Shown: piece after piece, positions 10,320-21,774 of the stretch
Numbering within the stretch: the stretch's first letter is position 1
How the letters are laid out: every line of letters begins with the position of its first letter
NCBI GenBank assembly: GCA_008360975.2
Contig: CM039189.1
Coordinates: 10,792,056-10,856,055, forward strand
Length of the DNA: 64,000 nucleotides
From: Lichenostomus cassidix
Taxonomy: Eukaryota > Chordata > Aves > Passeriformes > Meliphagidae
Direction: 5' to 3'
The notes under the pieces: generated by a model
Seen by the model: only the letters and a program-made list of their open reading frames with translations
What the model was told of the DNA's origin: nothing
Database searches by the model: none
Translations under genes and position numbers: made by a program

Positions 10320-13300
10320 ACACATAAGCAATTAACTTGTAGGTTTAATTGGGGGTTGAAGGAATAGTAGGCATGGCATTGTTTCTTAACAATTGTGCTT
10401 AAGAATTGTCAAAGGGCTGTTGGGACCAGTTAGGACATTTCTGAATAATTTGGATTTTCGATTACCTGGTCCTGTTCACCTTCCAGGACAGGTACTCAGA
10501 GCACTAACAAAATTCTAGTAATTTCTGTTCTGTCAACAGTCCTATATAGCAGCTCTGATTTCTGACGGTGTGATCCGTGTGGGATATGTAATATCCATAT
10601 GGATTTGTAGGTCACCTGGAACTTTGTGTTCAGAGAAGTTGGGCAGAGTGTGTTCAGAGTAGTTTCACAGAGTAGTCTTGATATGGAATGGAATTGGGAG
10701 GTTTTACATTTCCATTCCTGCAGCAGGAAGGAAAATGAAATAATGCACATTACCCCAGTTTACTGTATTGTGTCTTAACTTGTAAGTCTCACATTGATTT
10801 CAGCCATTTGTAAGGCCAAGGGAGACCTGTCTGTAACAGCAGCTATTTTCTGTCCTGGTAGAATGTTCCTAACTCAGTAAAATACTGGATCTAATTCTGT
10901 TAATCTTGAGATAATGTCAGAGGTGGTCTTGGTGAAGCCTGTGATCAGTGCAATAAATATTTACTTACAGCTCTGAGATGGCAGTATTTATTTATTTATT
11001 TATTTACCCTGCAAAGTCTCCTTTTGTTGTTTCACAACAAATTCTCAAAGGCATTTGTTGCATGTAGGATTTTGGAAGGAGGTTATTTTCCAGATAACTC
11101 TTGTATTTCCACTTGACAGCTTTAATATGACCTTTGTCCTAACCAGATCGTAAGCTTTTTCCGTAATTCTTAACAATTGAATGTTTCATTCTTTGAAGCC
11201 CTCAGACTTCCATTCTGTTTCACTGACCTAGATTTTGCTGGTTGGGATTGATTGCTGGGATGATCTAAGCTGCTGTCTACTAAAGCCTTAAATTCTCTCC
11301 TTTTTATAAAGAGAAAATTATTTCTTAGCTTCTTGTTCAGAGTGTTGTCGGGAGAAACAAACTCAGATTTTTTTAGCTTCACTTTTCTTTCTTGGGGAAG
11401 TGATCCAGCTTGGATTTGCTTAGAAAAGAAACAAATAAAAGTGTAAACTGGATTTGCTGAGGCAACAGACCTCCGAGAGATGAGACAGCTCTGTGCCTTG
11501 TGCTGCAGGACACCCAAGGCCAGGGGAATGTTCTTCAGGCAATTGGGATGTTAAGAGGTCACAGTGACACTGCTGGGCTTTAAAAATCTTTGAAGAAAAA
11601 GTGGTGGGTGCTGCTCATAATGTGCTGTCTGTCAGCCCTTGACATCCTGGAGGATTGTTACTGTGGATTTGGAGACAGTCCAGGACTGCTATGTGTTGAA
11701 GTTTGTTTTGTTTTTTCCTCTTATTTTCTTTACTTTTTTTTTCCCCCACCTTAGTTTTTTTCTTCTTGGTATGGCGTTTGTTTGTTCATTGTTTTTTTTT
11801 TTTCCTTGTCTTTTGTCCCAAGCTGTAAGCAAAACCAGGAAGGCATTATAGACATATATTAAAATATTGCTGTGGCTCTCAGGTGACTAAATGTCTCTGT
11901 AAATAAAATCTGAAAGTTCTGAGGACATAATTTACAGTTTGGTAAATGGATTGGAAGAAAGCAATATGATAAATTTGCTAATAAAAAATGAAGTTTCACT
12001 GTTTCTGACAGAAATAATTTACATATGGTATTATCTGCCTCTCAATGTTCACACAGGGAACACTAAATGTAAATATTACCATGGTCTGAAAGAGAACATG
12101 TAATAATGTAGGGAGGATATGTGTATGAGAGAAAGGGAGGTAAATATTTGGACTGATCCCAGCCAACTTCTGGCTTTCTTACAACACTGAGAATATGGAC
12201 AGAGAGGAAAGACTATTGGTGGGTTAACAACTGCCCACATGCACTCATCCTTTGTGGGATGAGAGGAATGACTTAGTGTCTTGACTTACGGCCAGCAGTT
12301 ATCTGAAGATTTAATGAAATTTCATATTATTAAAGTAGGACTCTGGAAAGGCAGTGAGTGGGTCTGGCATATGGAGGCACTTGTAAAATAGATAACACCT
12401 TCTGTTATAGATGGCTCTTAACACACCTTCCTGTTTAAGTGTAGTATTTTCTCTCTGGGAACCCCACTATTGACAGACAGGCCAATATCATGACAAATAG
12501 TGGGGAAGTTGTGCATTATTTTTCTTTAGGTCCAGCCCTTGTGCACTGTTGGCTGTAGCCAATCATTATTCCACATGTTTATTCTGATGTAGAAGAGCCC
12601 ATATTGAGTTGCAGTTGTCTTTCTAATTTTCATGGTTAGCCTCCTGCATGAAAGGGTGTCTGCCATAATTTTGTTTCTAGGTCTGGTTTCATTGCCTTTT
12701 TACAAAAGTGAATGTCAAGGATGACTTGAACTTGTATTTTCTGTTAGCCTTTCTTAACCCTTTGCCAGTGCTCTGCAGCATGACATCCCATTTAATTCTG
12801 TTGAGGATAATTAATGCAGAGTTAGAAATAATGATGTTTCATATTCATTTTTATGAACAGTTTTGCCTTTTTAAAAGCTTTGTCCTGTAGAAGCCCCTTG
12901 AAATAGAAGGCAGAAATGAATGTGGTTGTCATTCAGTAGGACAGCATAGCATTCTAGCTGGTGTGTCTAAAGATTTTTCTTTAAGGTATAAGGAATGATT
13001 GTCACTCCTCTTTCACTTTTAATGGATAGTAACATTTCTAATAACTGTAGATTCTCAATCACATCAAGGGTTTTTTTAGTAGTTTTGTCAGCATAAGTGC
13101 AGATCTGATTACGTGAAGATTCACTTTTTGTTATCTGAGAAGAGACAAACGCGAGACAAAAAGCATTTATTTTTATGAATAATAATTTAATAAGGGTGCT
13201 GGAAGCATACTAACCCAACTTCAGGTTCACTTATTAAGCGTCTGCAGAGGGAAAGAGGTTGTCAGCACTGTGAAGTCTGTTAAATCAAACCTGATGTCTT

Positions 13301-14740
13301 GTGGTGCAATTTAGAGCCTAATGTTAATGGTATTTATTGTAATGGTGTGGCAGTAAGTATACTTTTAAATGACATCTGTTGCTAAAGATTCTGTAATTTT
13401 GAAGATTTAAATATTTGCTGGGTCCTAATTCAGCTGCATTTTCAATTGTTTCTCCATTCATATGATAATCAGGCTGCTCAGAGTTGCTAATAATTACAAC
13501 TGTTGTTTAAAGAATACAGTGAGCAAAAGCATGTCTGTGACCAGATGCTTTTAGAGATGTAAGCATTAGGATGATAAAGCTCACATAATTCACAGCCCAT
13601 CATGTGCAGGAAAATGATTAGAAGGCAGCTAAGCCTGTCTTGTCAACCTTGTAGCTAAAAGGAGAAAAAGTCTGTATTTGTAAGCAACATGATAACATTT
13701 TAACCGAGAGATGAATGTCAGCATTTCCATAAATCTCCAATTTAGAAAATTAAAATACTGTGGGGGACCATAAAGGTTTGAAACTGACGTCTAGTTTCAG
13801 TTCTGTGCTGCTACAGACGACAGGCTGTCAAGGACGTTCAGTTTAATTGCTAGGGTAAGGCAAGCACAGAATTAAAAGAATGAGTAATTCTACCGATGAG
13901 GATTTCATGTTCTATGTGGATTCAACCTGTAAACTCCTTTCCTCTCCCTGTCTTCTTTTATCTTTCTACCTTCACTTCAGGTCCTTCCATCTGCTCCCTC
14001 CCTGTTTGCTTTCACCGCTCCTCCTCAGTAGCCATGAGTCTGTTCTACTTTTGGTGCTGATGGCAGCTTTAACAGGCAACATGTGTGTTTTCCCTTATAA
14101 ATCTGGCTTTGCTCTGGCTGCTCGAATTTGGGGCTTTTAATGAGCACCTGCCAATTTGCAATCTGTGGCACTAGTCAGGATGTTTCCTTCGGGGCAAGTG
14201 TCTGAGATGCCTTTCAGTCTTCATCTTCCTCTGTGACAAAAGATGCTTTGCTACTGACATTCCAGTATAAATAGGCCATTATTTTCTGGAAATTTTCAGT
14301 TGCTGACTGATTTAAAGATGGACAGTGAAAAGCAAGCTGAGTCCCCTGCTCACTCACCTCTCAATTCTAATTACGTTTTTTCTGTTTTCTCCTATCAGCT
14401 TGAAAGTGTTAGCTGATATTTTCTTATTATTTTTATTATGGTCTGATGTGTGCCAGTGCTGCAGCCTGGAGGAGGTATCACCCCTGCAGAGCTGAGCAGG
14501 GAAACAGTGGAGGAAACTATTTAGGAGACAAGATAAGGAATAGATTATTTTGCACTGATTTGGCTTTGACTTTGCCTGCTCATGTGTCCGTGAGAATAGA
14601 AATCCAGTGAAACAGGTTGCAAAAAAAAAATTGCCTGTCAGAAACAGGCAAAGTTACGGGGTGATAAGAGGGAATGTAATTACGTTGTTGAAGACTTTTA
14701 AAACACCATCATGTTTCACCACTGCACGCAGTGTCTGACA
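10320..14740. other. Non-coding DNA, no gene recognised
   Basis: The longest frames are about 115 codons (11170-11517, minus) with no recognisable domain. A T-rich stretch spans about 11700-11812. A short (TTTA)n lies at 10986-11006. The 13.0-13.7 kb part is AT-rich with many TAAT words, but I have no evidence of conservation. Confidence 0.6.
10986..11006 (+). repeat. (TTTA)n microsatellite
   Basis: Five uninterrupted ATTT units followed by A. A simple tandem tetranucleotide repeat. Confidence 0.9.
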
Positions 14741-14745
14741 GTTCT

Positions 14746-14762
14746 CACACAAGAGGGCGCTC
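14746..14762 (+). promoter_or_regulatory. CTCF-like motif
   Basis: CACACAAGAGGGCGCTC contains the segment ACACAAGAGGGCG, which fits the vertebrate CTCF core CCASYAGRKGGCR with two mismatches, both in the weaker 5' half. The GGGCGCT 3' part is intact and stands out because CpG is rare here. Occupancy cannot be judged from sequence. Confidence 0.4.
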
Positions 14763-14769
14763 CGGGAAT

Positions 14770-16255
14770 TTTAAAAGAAATATTAGGCTCTGTTAGGACT
14801 TTTTTCCATGCATGTGTATTTTAATGTGTCATTTTCGAAGCTGTCATTCTTTAACTAAGGTTCAGTCTTAGAGCCTTAGAAAGCAGTGTCTCCCTGCTAT
14901 ATTTACCCTCGCCATAATTAATAGAATTAACTGTTTGTATTATTACTTTTAACCACTAAATCTTCTTGGTGAGAAGGAATGATTGGCAATGAAACTGAAC
15001 AGCATAACCATGCAGATTTTCATAACAGCTATGTAAACAGTGGGTGATTACTCTTGTGTAAGATGTAGTATTTGAGTGACATCAGTCAGAAACACGACCT
15101 AGTTTTCATTTTCTGACAAAGCAAATCCTTCTATTGGGAGAGTACTGTTGCCTTTCTACTACCTGGAGAAAAACACCTGCTTTTAGACTAATATAGGAAA
15201 AAACCACTTAGAACCCAAAATCTCCACAGAAAATCACAGCGGGAAGGTGGTTCTGTAAGGATTTTTGTTTGTTTTTGTGGAGGGTGGCCTTGATATTTTT
15301 GGTATTTTATTTTGTTTTGCACATTAAAGAACTGTGTTCAGCTGAGATCACTGTCATGGGTACAGTCCAAATAGGGTAGGACATCTAGTAGCTGAACTTG
15401 GAAGACAATAATGAAGTGTGGTGATGCACTTGTGAAAGGTGGAACTTCCATTTCTTACTGAGCTCATCTCATCTGTTGTCTCTTAGGTCTGATGCCATCT
15501 GATGCCATCTGACCATGCTCACTAGCCTGGTCAGAACTTGAACTGGATGATGTGAGGCTGAAAGACAATGTAGGTCAATTAGCATCTCCCTTTCTTACCA
15601 TGGTTAAGTTTTCGTGGTAAGAAATGTTAAGTGTTGGTGAGAAAACACCCAGCTTTCTGGGAAGACAAATGTGTTAAATCTGGTTCTGATTTTTTTGGAG
15701 CTCATGGGAGGAGGCTCTTCCATTTCTTCAGAAATGCACACCCTTTCCCATGAGTTTACCTCCTACCTACAGTGTTTTTAAAGGGAGAACACTTGCTTAG
15801 CAGAGCAGGAGCCATAGTTAAGTACAGATGGTAGTGCATTAGTTTTGAAATGCAGTGTTCTTCTAGGCCTTTTGTGAGTATTGTGACAGGCAATATTTTT
15901 CTTCTGATGTCTAGGCATGCAGATTACTGCTCTGTCTTTCAGGACAGGAAACTCTGGAGGGAATCAGTTTCACCCTCACTTATCTTCCCAGTGAACTATT
16001 CTTTGTTTTGCAAAATTAACATGTAAACAACCACAAATAATCCCATTACTAGTGCTACAGTCCTGTTCGAGGGTATTTTTCAGTGTCTGTAATTGTGAAT
16101 GATTGCTTTTAGGAAGGTATTTAACATTCAACCTCTATTTTTCCCTGGTAATGAGTTCTGTGGCCTAGTAAGCTAATGTGTTAAAAGATTATTTGCTGTT
16201 AATTCACTTGCTTTGCTTCTTATCTTCTGTCTTTCAGATTCAATGACTGGCCTGT
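14770..16255. other. Non-coding DNA, no gene recognised
   Basis: No significant open frame. A 10-bp tandem duplication, GATGCCATCT twice, lies at 15491-15510. A T/G-rich patch runs from about 15262 to 15318. No recognisable interspersed repeat was seen. Confidence 0.6.
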
Positions 16256-16269
16256 TCTTCACCTGTTGA

Positions 16270-17125
16270 TAGGCTTACAGGCCTGGAAAGGACCTCTGTG
16301 ATCACCCCTGCGATCTTGCCCGAAGGCAGGATCAGCTATATTGGTCCTTTGGGCTGGTGGTTGTCTAACTAGTTCCTAACACCTTCAATAAGCCAGACCT
16401 TGCAGGCTAAACTGCTCTATTTCATTACAGTCTGAGAATGTTGTCCTTATCGGTCTTGCAGAAACTTAATCCCTTTACTACTTGTACTTTCATGTATTTG
16501 AAGCATATCACATTGTCATCTCTCCTTCGAATTAATGGAAGCATTTAACTTAGCCTTTCCCAATATTTTTTTTAGAATCTCTTGTCTGATCTTTCTCATT
16601 GCTGATCATTCTCTGGATTCCCCATTTCATTTCCATTTTTTTTGATGTATGATGCTCAGAAGTGAGAATGATAGTTTAACTGGTATTTTGCAGTCTTGCA
16701 GTCGAACAAATGTATTTGCAGATGCTTCTGTATAGAGATTCTATGTGACATTTACTAATTTTTTTTTCAAGGCAGACAGAGGCATTTTAAGTTGCAAATT
16801 GCTCTTTGGGTCTTTAATAGAAGTGTATTTCAGTTCTGTTGTTTTCATGCTCTTGATCAAACTTCCAGCCTGATGAGTCCAGTCTTATGTTCCCTTTATA
16901 AGCAGACTAATTCCAGATTTTTTAGTCGGTTACATCTGCTACTGTCATAGAAACGCAATGCTTCTGTTTCTTCTAAAATAAGGATATCAGAACTGACTTT
17001 GTGTCATTTGCCATCAATTTAATATCTTAATACTTTCAGTAGTTGCCACTCCTTCACAATGTAAATCAATTGCTTATTTATCTTCAGTCATTAATCCACT
17101 CTGAACGGGACCCATAAAATCCAGG
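16270..17125 (-). mobile_element. Ancient CR1-type LINE fragment, antisense
   Basis: Heavily diverged antisense CR1. Ordered landmarks include GGCCTGGAAAGGACCTCTGT (16281-16300), TTGTCTAAC in the 3' UTR region, ATGTATTTGAAG followed by CATCTCTCCTTC, TCTTTCTCATTGCTGATCATT with CTCTGGATTCC, GATGCTCAGAAGTG, then GTGTCATTTGCCATCAATTT and GTCATTAATCCACTCTGAACG. This is the order expected of an antisense CR1 running from 3' UTR into the reverse-transcriptase C-terminal coding part. Many indels make it non-functional. It resembles older amniote CR1 lineages rather than the recent avian ones at 6.3, 47.8 and 63.3 kb. The right-hand end, near the TTTTG repeat, is approximate. Confidence 0.6.
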
Positions 17126-17131
17126 ATTTTA

Positions 17132-17156
17132 TTTTGTTTTGTTTTGTTTTGTTTTT
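17132..17156 (+). repeat. (TTTTG)n microsatellite
   Basis: About four to five TTTTG units at the right-hand end of the recognisable CR1 similarity, ending in a T run. Confidence 0.85.
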
Positions 17157-17159
17157 TCT

Positions 17160-20100
17160 CTAAGTGCTTGTAGTTAAGTGCTTGAAAACTAGCAACAATA
17201 GTTTGAATGACTCTCTTCTACATATATTACACTCCTCAAAGTTTCCCTTTATCTTGATGGGGTAGAATTCATGACTGAAATTTCTGTAGTACCTGGCCAT
17301 CTTCTTCCCTTGACCTAAGTAATTAGATGTTATATTCACATGTTGATGTTCTACTCTTAGACTAGTGTTTTTCCCTTTTCAGTGGAGTTTTGAACATAGC
17401 AGTAAGCACAAAGCATAGATATTTTTTTCTTGAGGAAGAATGGATTGAAGGTTTTGCAGCTTCTTGATCTGTCAGATAGAAGTGAGGCTTGTTGAAACAC
17501 AGCTTGCCTTCTCCTATTTGTTTTACATTATGTGCTTTTCACCATGAATTGCACCAGTTCTTTTTTGATCCACATTTCCTAAATCTCTATTTGATATTTT
17601 CTGATCTGAGGCCCAGGCAAGCACAACACATGAGAAACAATCAAAATGTTAATGTAATTTAAAATTACTTCAAGCCCAGCCCTAGTGCTCTCTTCCTAGA
17701 GAATGACCTTCATTTTTGTCCCTGCAGGGAAGAAATCGTCCTTAGGCAAGTATAATATGCTACTGATTTTTAAGCAGAATTCCCCATTGATTTCTTCAGG
17801 GAGTTCCACTTAAAATGCGACATCATGGCAGAGCTCAGTCTAGTTACATATATCAAATGAAAGGATGCAGTTCACATACATTCTTGAATCCTGTGTCTAA
17901 GCTGCAGTGGCCACTAGAGGGAATGAGAGATCTCAGACCTTTCCATTTCAAAAGAAACATTTTTTTCTCCGGTTGGTTTTAGATTAATGTCTTAGACATA
18001 ACTGCTAATCTATATTAGCTCTTTTTTTAACTATAAGAGAATTAATCATGTGAATAAAAGTTTGTGATTCTTATCTCTGCTGTGTGTTTTCTAGCTCTTC
18101 AACAGAAATCAAGTTGGTCCCAGGAAAAGACTTGCAAATCATCAGTACAAAAATTTAAAATAAAAGGGGTGATGGTTAAAGAAATTTGTTTCTTTTGCGC
18201 CTCTCAGAGAGCTCTAGAGCTACTGGCAAAATATTGGATTGGTGTTGCAAACTGTTGAGGCCTTCACATACAATACTGTCAGAATGTTTATGTCAGACAG
18301 CTACTAATGACTGTAGAAGAGTAGGCATTTTATGTTACTGAAAAATCTAAATTGCATTCCAGACAAGTTGACACTGGTGCTTCAGACTGTGGGTTTGCAA
18401 GATGATAATTCCTAATCTCAAATGAAAAGAGGTGTCAAATTCAATTTTACTAAGGGACTGATTGTACTTTGCCTTTTAACTCTAGAATGCTACAGAAACA
18501 ATCCACTCTTTTTGGCTCTAAAAGTATTTTCCCTCCACTTTTATTTCTGTCTCTGCATAAGCATGGTGTATATAAGCTCTTGTGTTCCTTTAAGTTTCAA
18601 GTTACCCATTCTCTGTAAGCATGACTTAATCTTACACAACCTCAGTATTTTCTATGTCTTAGCTGCCATTAATCCTGAATATCCATCAGGAATTGAGCAT
18701 GAGGATGTTTGAAATATATTGCTGCTCCAAGAAATGGGGACTTCCTTTGGGGGGGAAAAAAAGGCAATTTCTGTATTGAAATATGGGTTGCAAGACTCAC
18801 TCATGTCTCTGTGGTTCTTTGAAGAAACTGAGGGAAAAACTAGGAATGTCAGAGTAACTTAGGGTCCTCCATGCATTTTGATGTAAGGTAGCAGAAGCAC
18901 ATGTGTGAGCAGAAATTACTCACAAAATAGTGTGGAGTTTGTCCTTCAGATATCTATAATGATACTATGCTAAGTGGTTTAGGATCCTTAAAGAAAAAAG
19001 AATTTAAAAAATCTGATGTTATGTTCTACAGCATTTGTTGTGGTTCATATCAATTCTAGTCCCATGTGCTTCAATGGACAGACATCCTGAGTGTGTAATA
19101 CAGCTAACACAACCAGCCAAATTGTTTAAATACCCCTTTTGAAGGGGGAGGAGGAGTGATATTGGTGAGAAAATCCTAATAATGAGAGCTTTTGGGGTGT
19201 TTTGATAGCAGCCAGTGTAATCATGAAAAGTGGTGAGCATGCTGTTACAGCCTTTTCAAGATGAATAATGTTACACTTAAAAAGAGGCTTAGGATGAATT
19301 TAGTGATAAAGAAAGCTTTTATAAGGTCTTCAGTGTATACAATACTTACTGGCACTGGACCAAATTATCTAAAAGAAATATGTGCATGCCCTAAAATAAA
19401 TAACTTTGGGCTATCTTATGACTTCCAAAATACATACTAATTTAAGAAGAATATATCTCGATACCTTTTGTCCTGAAATAACTCACCTAACCTCAGTATT
19501 TGTACAGTGTATATTTGGATCACTTGTGAATATTAGCATGATCCAAATTGTTACCCTGTGCAAACATTTACTAAGGCAGTGTGAGGTATAGTCTGTAGTC
19601 TGATGGAACTTAAAATGCCAATTAAAAATGATGACTTATTTTATGCCAACAGGCCATACCCTGCAGTGCTTACTCAAGCAAAATTCTAATTGACTCCAGT
19701 GGGAGGTTTGCTGAAGTGAGAAGAGTGGAGAGAGGAAGAGGCATGAGCAAAGGCAAAACCTCCAATATTACTCCTGGCATCATAAGGGGCAGCATTTTGT
19801 ATTCCCTGGCACCAGTGAGGAGTCTGTCTTACAGAGATTGAAAGAACAGGGATTTCTCTGCCTATCTGGAGCTCCCTGCAATTGTAGCTGACTTTAGGGA
19901 ATGTTTTTGCTGAAAGCTGACTTTTCATTGAAAACTGCAGATTTAATGACAGTGAAATAACTCATGAGCTTCTATGTGTTGTCTCAAATGGATGTGGGAT
20001 GATGAAATGGGGGCTAGAAGGGGAATTGACATTAAAAAGTACCCACAAAAGTAAAACTTTACAAGAATCTTTTAATTTTTTAAAAATGATCTAGAGACAA

Positions 20101-21690
20101 GATACCTCAAGAAAACATAAAGTTGCAAACAAAAAATGTGATTTCCATCGCTCTTGGGCTTTATTTATGCTCTTCTGATTCTCCATGTCCTCCTCTCAGC
20201 AGCCAGAAAAGCCTGTGCATTTCATCATGAGTTAGTAAGGTATAAAGAATGTCATCCAAGTGGTGTTCTGTTTGCTGTCCTTCTCTGTCCATTGTTTGAT
20301 GAGTACTTTGACATGTGTTTTGAACTCCAGATAAACTATCTGTTGAAGGTTTTAGTCGGTGCTACTTGAGATGTCTTCACTAGACAGACAAGTTGGAAGT
20401 TTTTCCTCTGGCTTCGTCACGGGAGTTATTCCTAAATGCTTTTGACAGTACCAAAAACCCTAGAGAGCAGACCTGACTGATTACTATTGACTGACAGATT
20501 AGGTGGTTTGTTTGGGTTTTTGCAGGTAGTAAGTTACTCTCTATTTAGTGTGCACCTATAATTACAGTGGTTGAGTTACCTTTTTTTTTTAATAATGCTT
20601 TAATTTAGTTTACTTCTTGTACAGCTTTACTACTACTACATTTAAGTCAGCAGAACAACTTTATTGCAGAATGATACACATTAAGAGGTGTGTGGTAAGA
20701 TGTTAAGCAAAAATAGTAAGAAATAATTCTAGAAGTTTTGAGTCCTAAGACAGAACAATTTAATAGACTTGGCTTTTTATATCTACATATTTATAAATGA
20801 TAAAAACTTAAATGTGGGCATTTGCAATGGCCTATATACCTCTCTAGTAACCTTTGTTTTACCTTCTCCACTTTGTTCTCAGAAAACAGAAATGGTTTAA
20901 ATAAAAGGAAGAAATGAAAGTTGAGCTTACATGGTCCTCTTCAAGACCTTTGCCATTTATTGCCCGAAATGCTGTTTTTTCTACTAATTTACTGTGTCAT
21001 TGTGAGCAAATGATGTCTTGCTTAGAGTTACCATCTTTGTGACTTTATTTTTAAATTTTTAAAATTCTTGAATTTTGCTAATAATCCTGTGAGATAAGCA
21101 GATGATCTATTTAGGGAAGAAATAAATTGCTGTTTAAGTGCAGCTGCTGTTCCAGCAGTGGAGATGTCAGCTGTTGCCTTGGTGGTAGAGGAGTTTACCA
21201 GTGGGCATGAGCATGTCAAAGGGACAGGAAAGGCACATGTTCAGTGTAGGTTCGTTTTTTTATCCTTTTCTGGTCTCCATACAAGAGGAAAAATGGGAAC
21301 TCTGCATTGGAAGGCTAAGCATTAATTTTAGAGAAGGAGCAAATATAAATAACAACTCTGTTTTTATATATGACATCTCCACTTCTGTGGTATCTTTCTA
21401 GCACAGAGTATTGAAGCTATCTGAAACTCATTTACCTTTGATAAATGTTGGGGGTTTTCCTCCTTATTGTGATCTTGTTCCTTAAATGACAGATATTTAG
21501 GAGGAGTGTTCAGTTGATTTAGAGCTCTTTACTCAATGCCATCTAAAACTATGTTTAAATCACTGGAAATTTTTGTAATAGATTTTGACATCAGCACTAC
21601 TGTATTTTGCAAGAATTATATTCTGGTAAGACTTTGTGCTAGATCACTGCTAAAAATGAGAAATGTGCAGTTACCGTAAATTTTTTTTGG
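17160..21690. other. Non-coding DNA, no gene recognised
   Basis: Open frames do not exceed 96 codons and none is recognisable. One CTCF-like word lies at 17911-17923. No interspersed repeat could be named. Confidence 0.6.
17911..17923 (+). promoter_or_regulatory. CTCF-like motif, imperfect
   Basis: CCACTAGAGGGAA agrees with the CTCF core CCASYAGRKGGCR at 12 of 13 positions. The mismatch falls on the normally invariant C after GG, so binding is doubtful. It has the same orientation as the motif at 14746. Confidence 0.3.
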
Positions 21691-21697
21691 TAGTAGT

Positions 21698-21770
21698 AGT
21701 GGGACACTCCATTGTCATACTCCATTGTGACTGCAACAGTCACTGCATTACCATAGATCATGGTAACAGT
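21698..21770. repeat. Clustered hairpins and short direct repeat
   Basis: ACTCCATTGT occurs twice in tandem with a short spacer (about 21706-21728). GTGACTG-CAA-CAGTCAC (21727-21743) forms a perfect 7-bp stem with a 3-base loop. ACTG-CA-TTACCAT-AGATC-ATGGTAA-CAGT (21742-21770) forms an 11-bp stem with a two-base bulge and a 5-base loop. The arms overlap by two bases, so the two hairpins are nearly exclusive. No known RNA family is recognised. Confidence 0.5.
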
Positions 21771-21774
21771 AATA

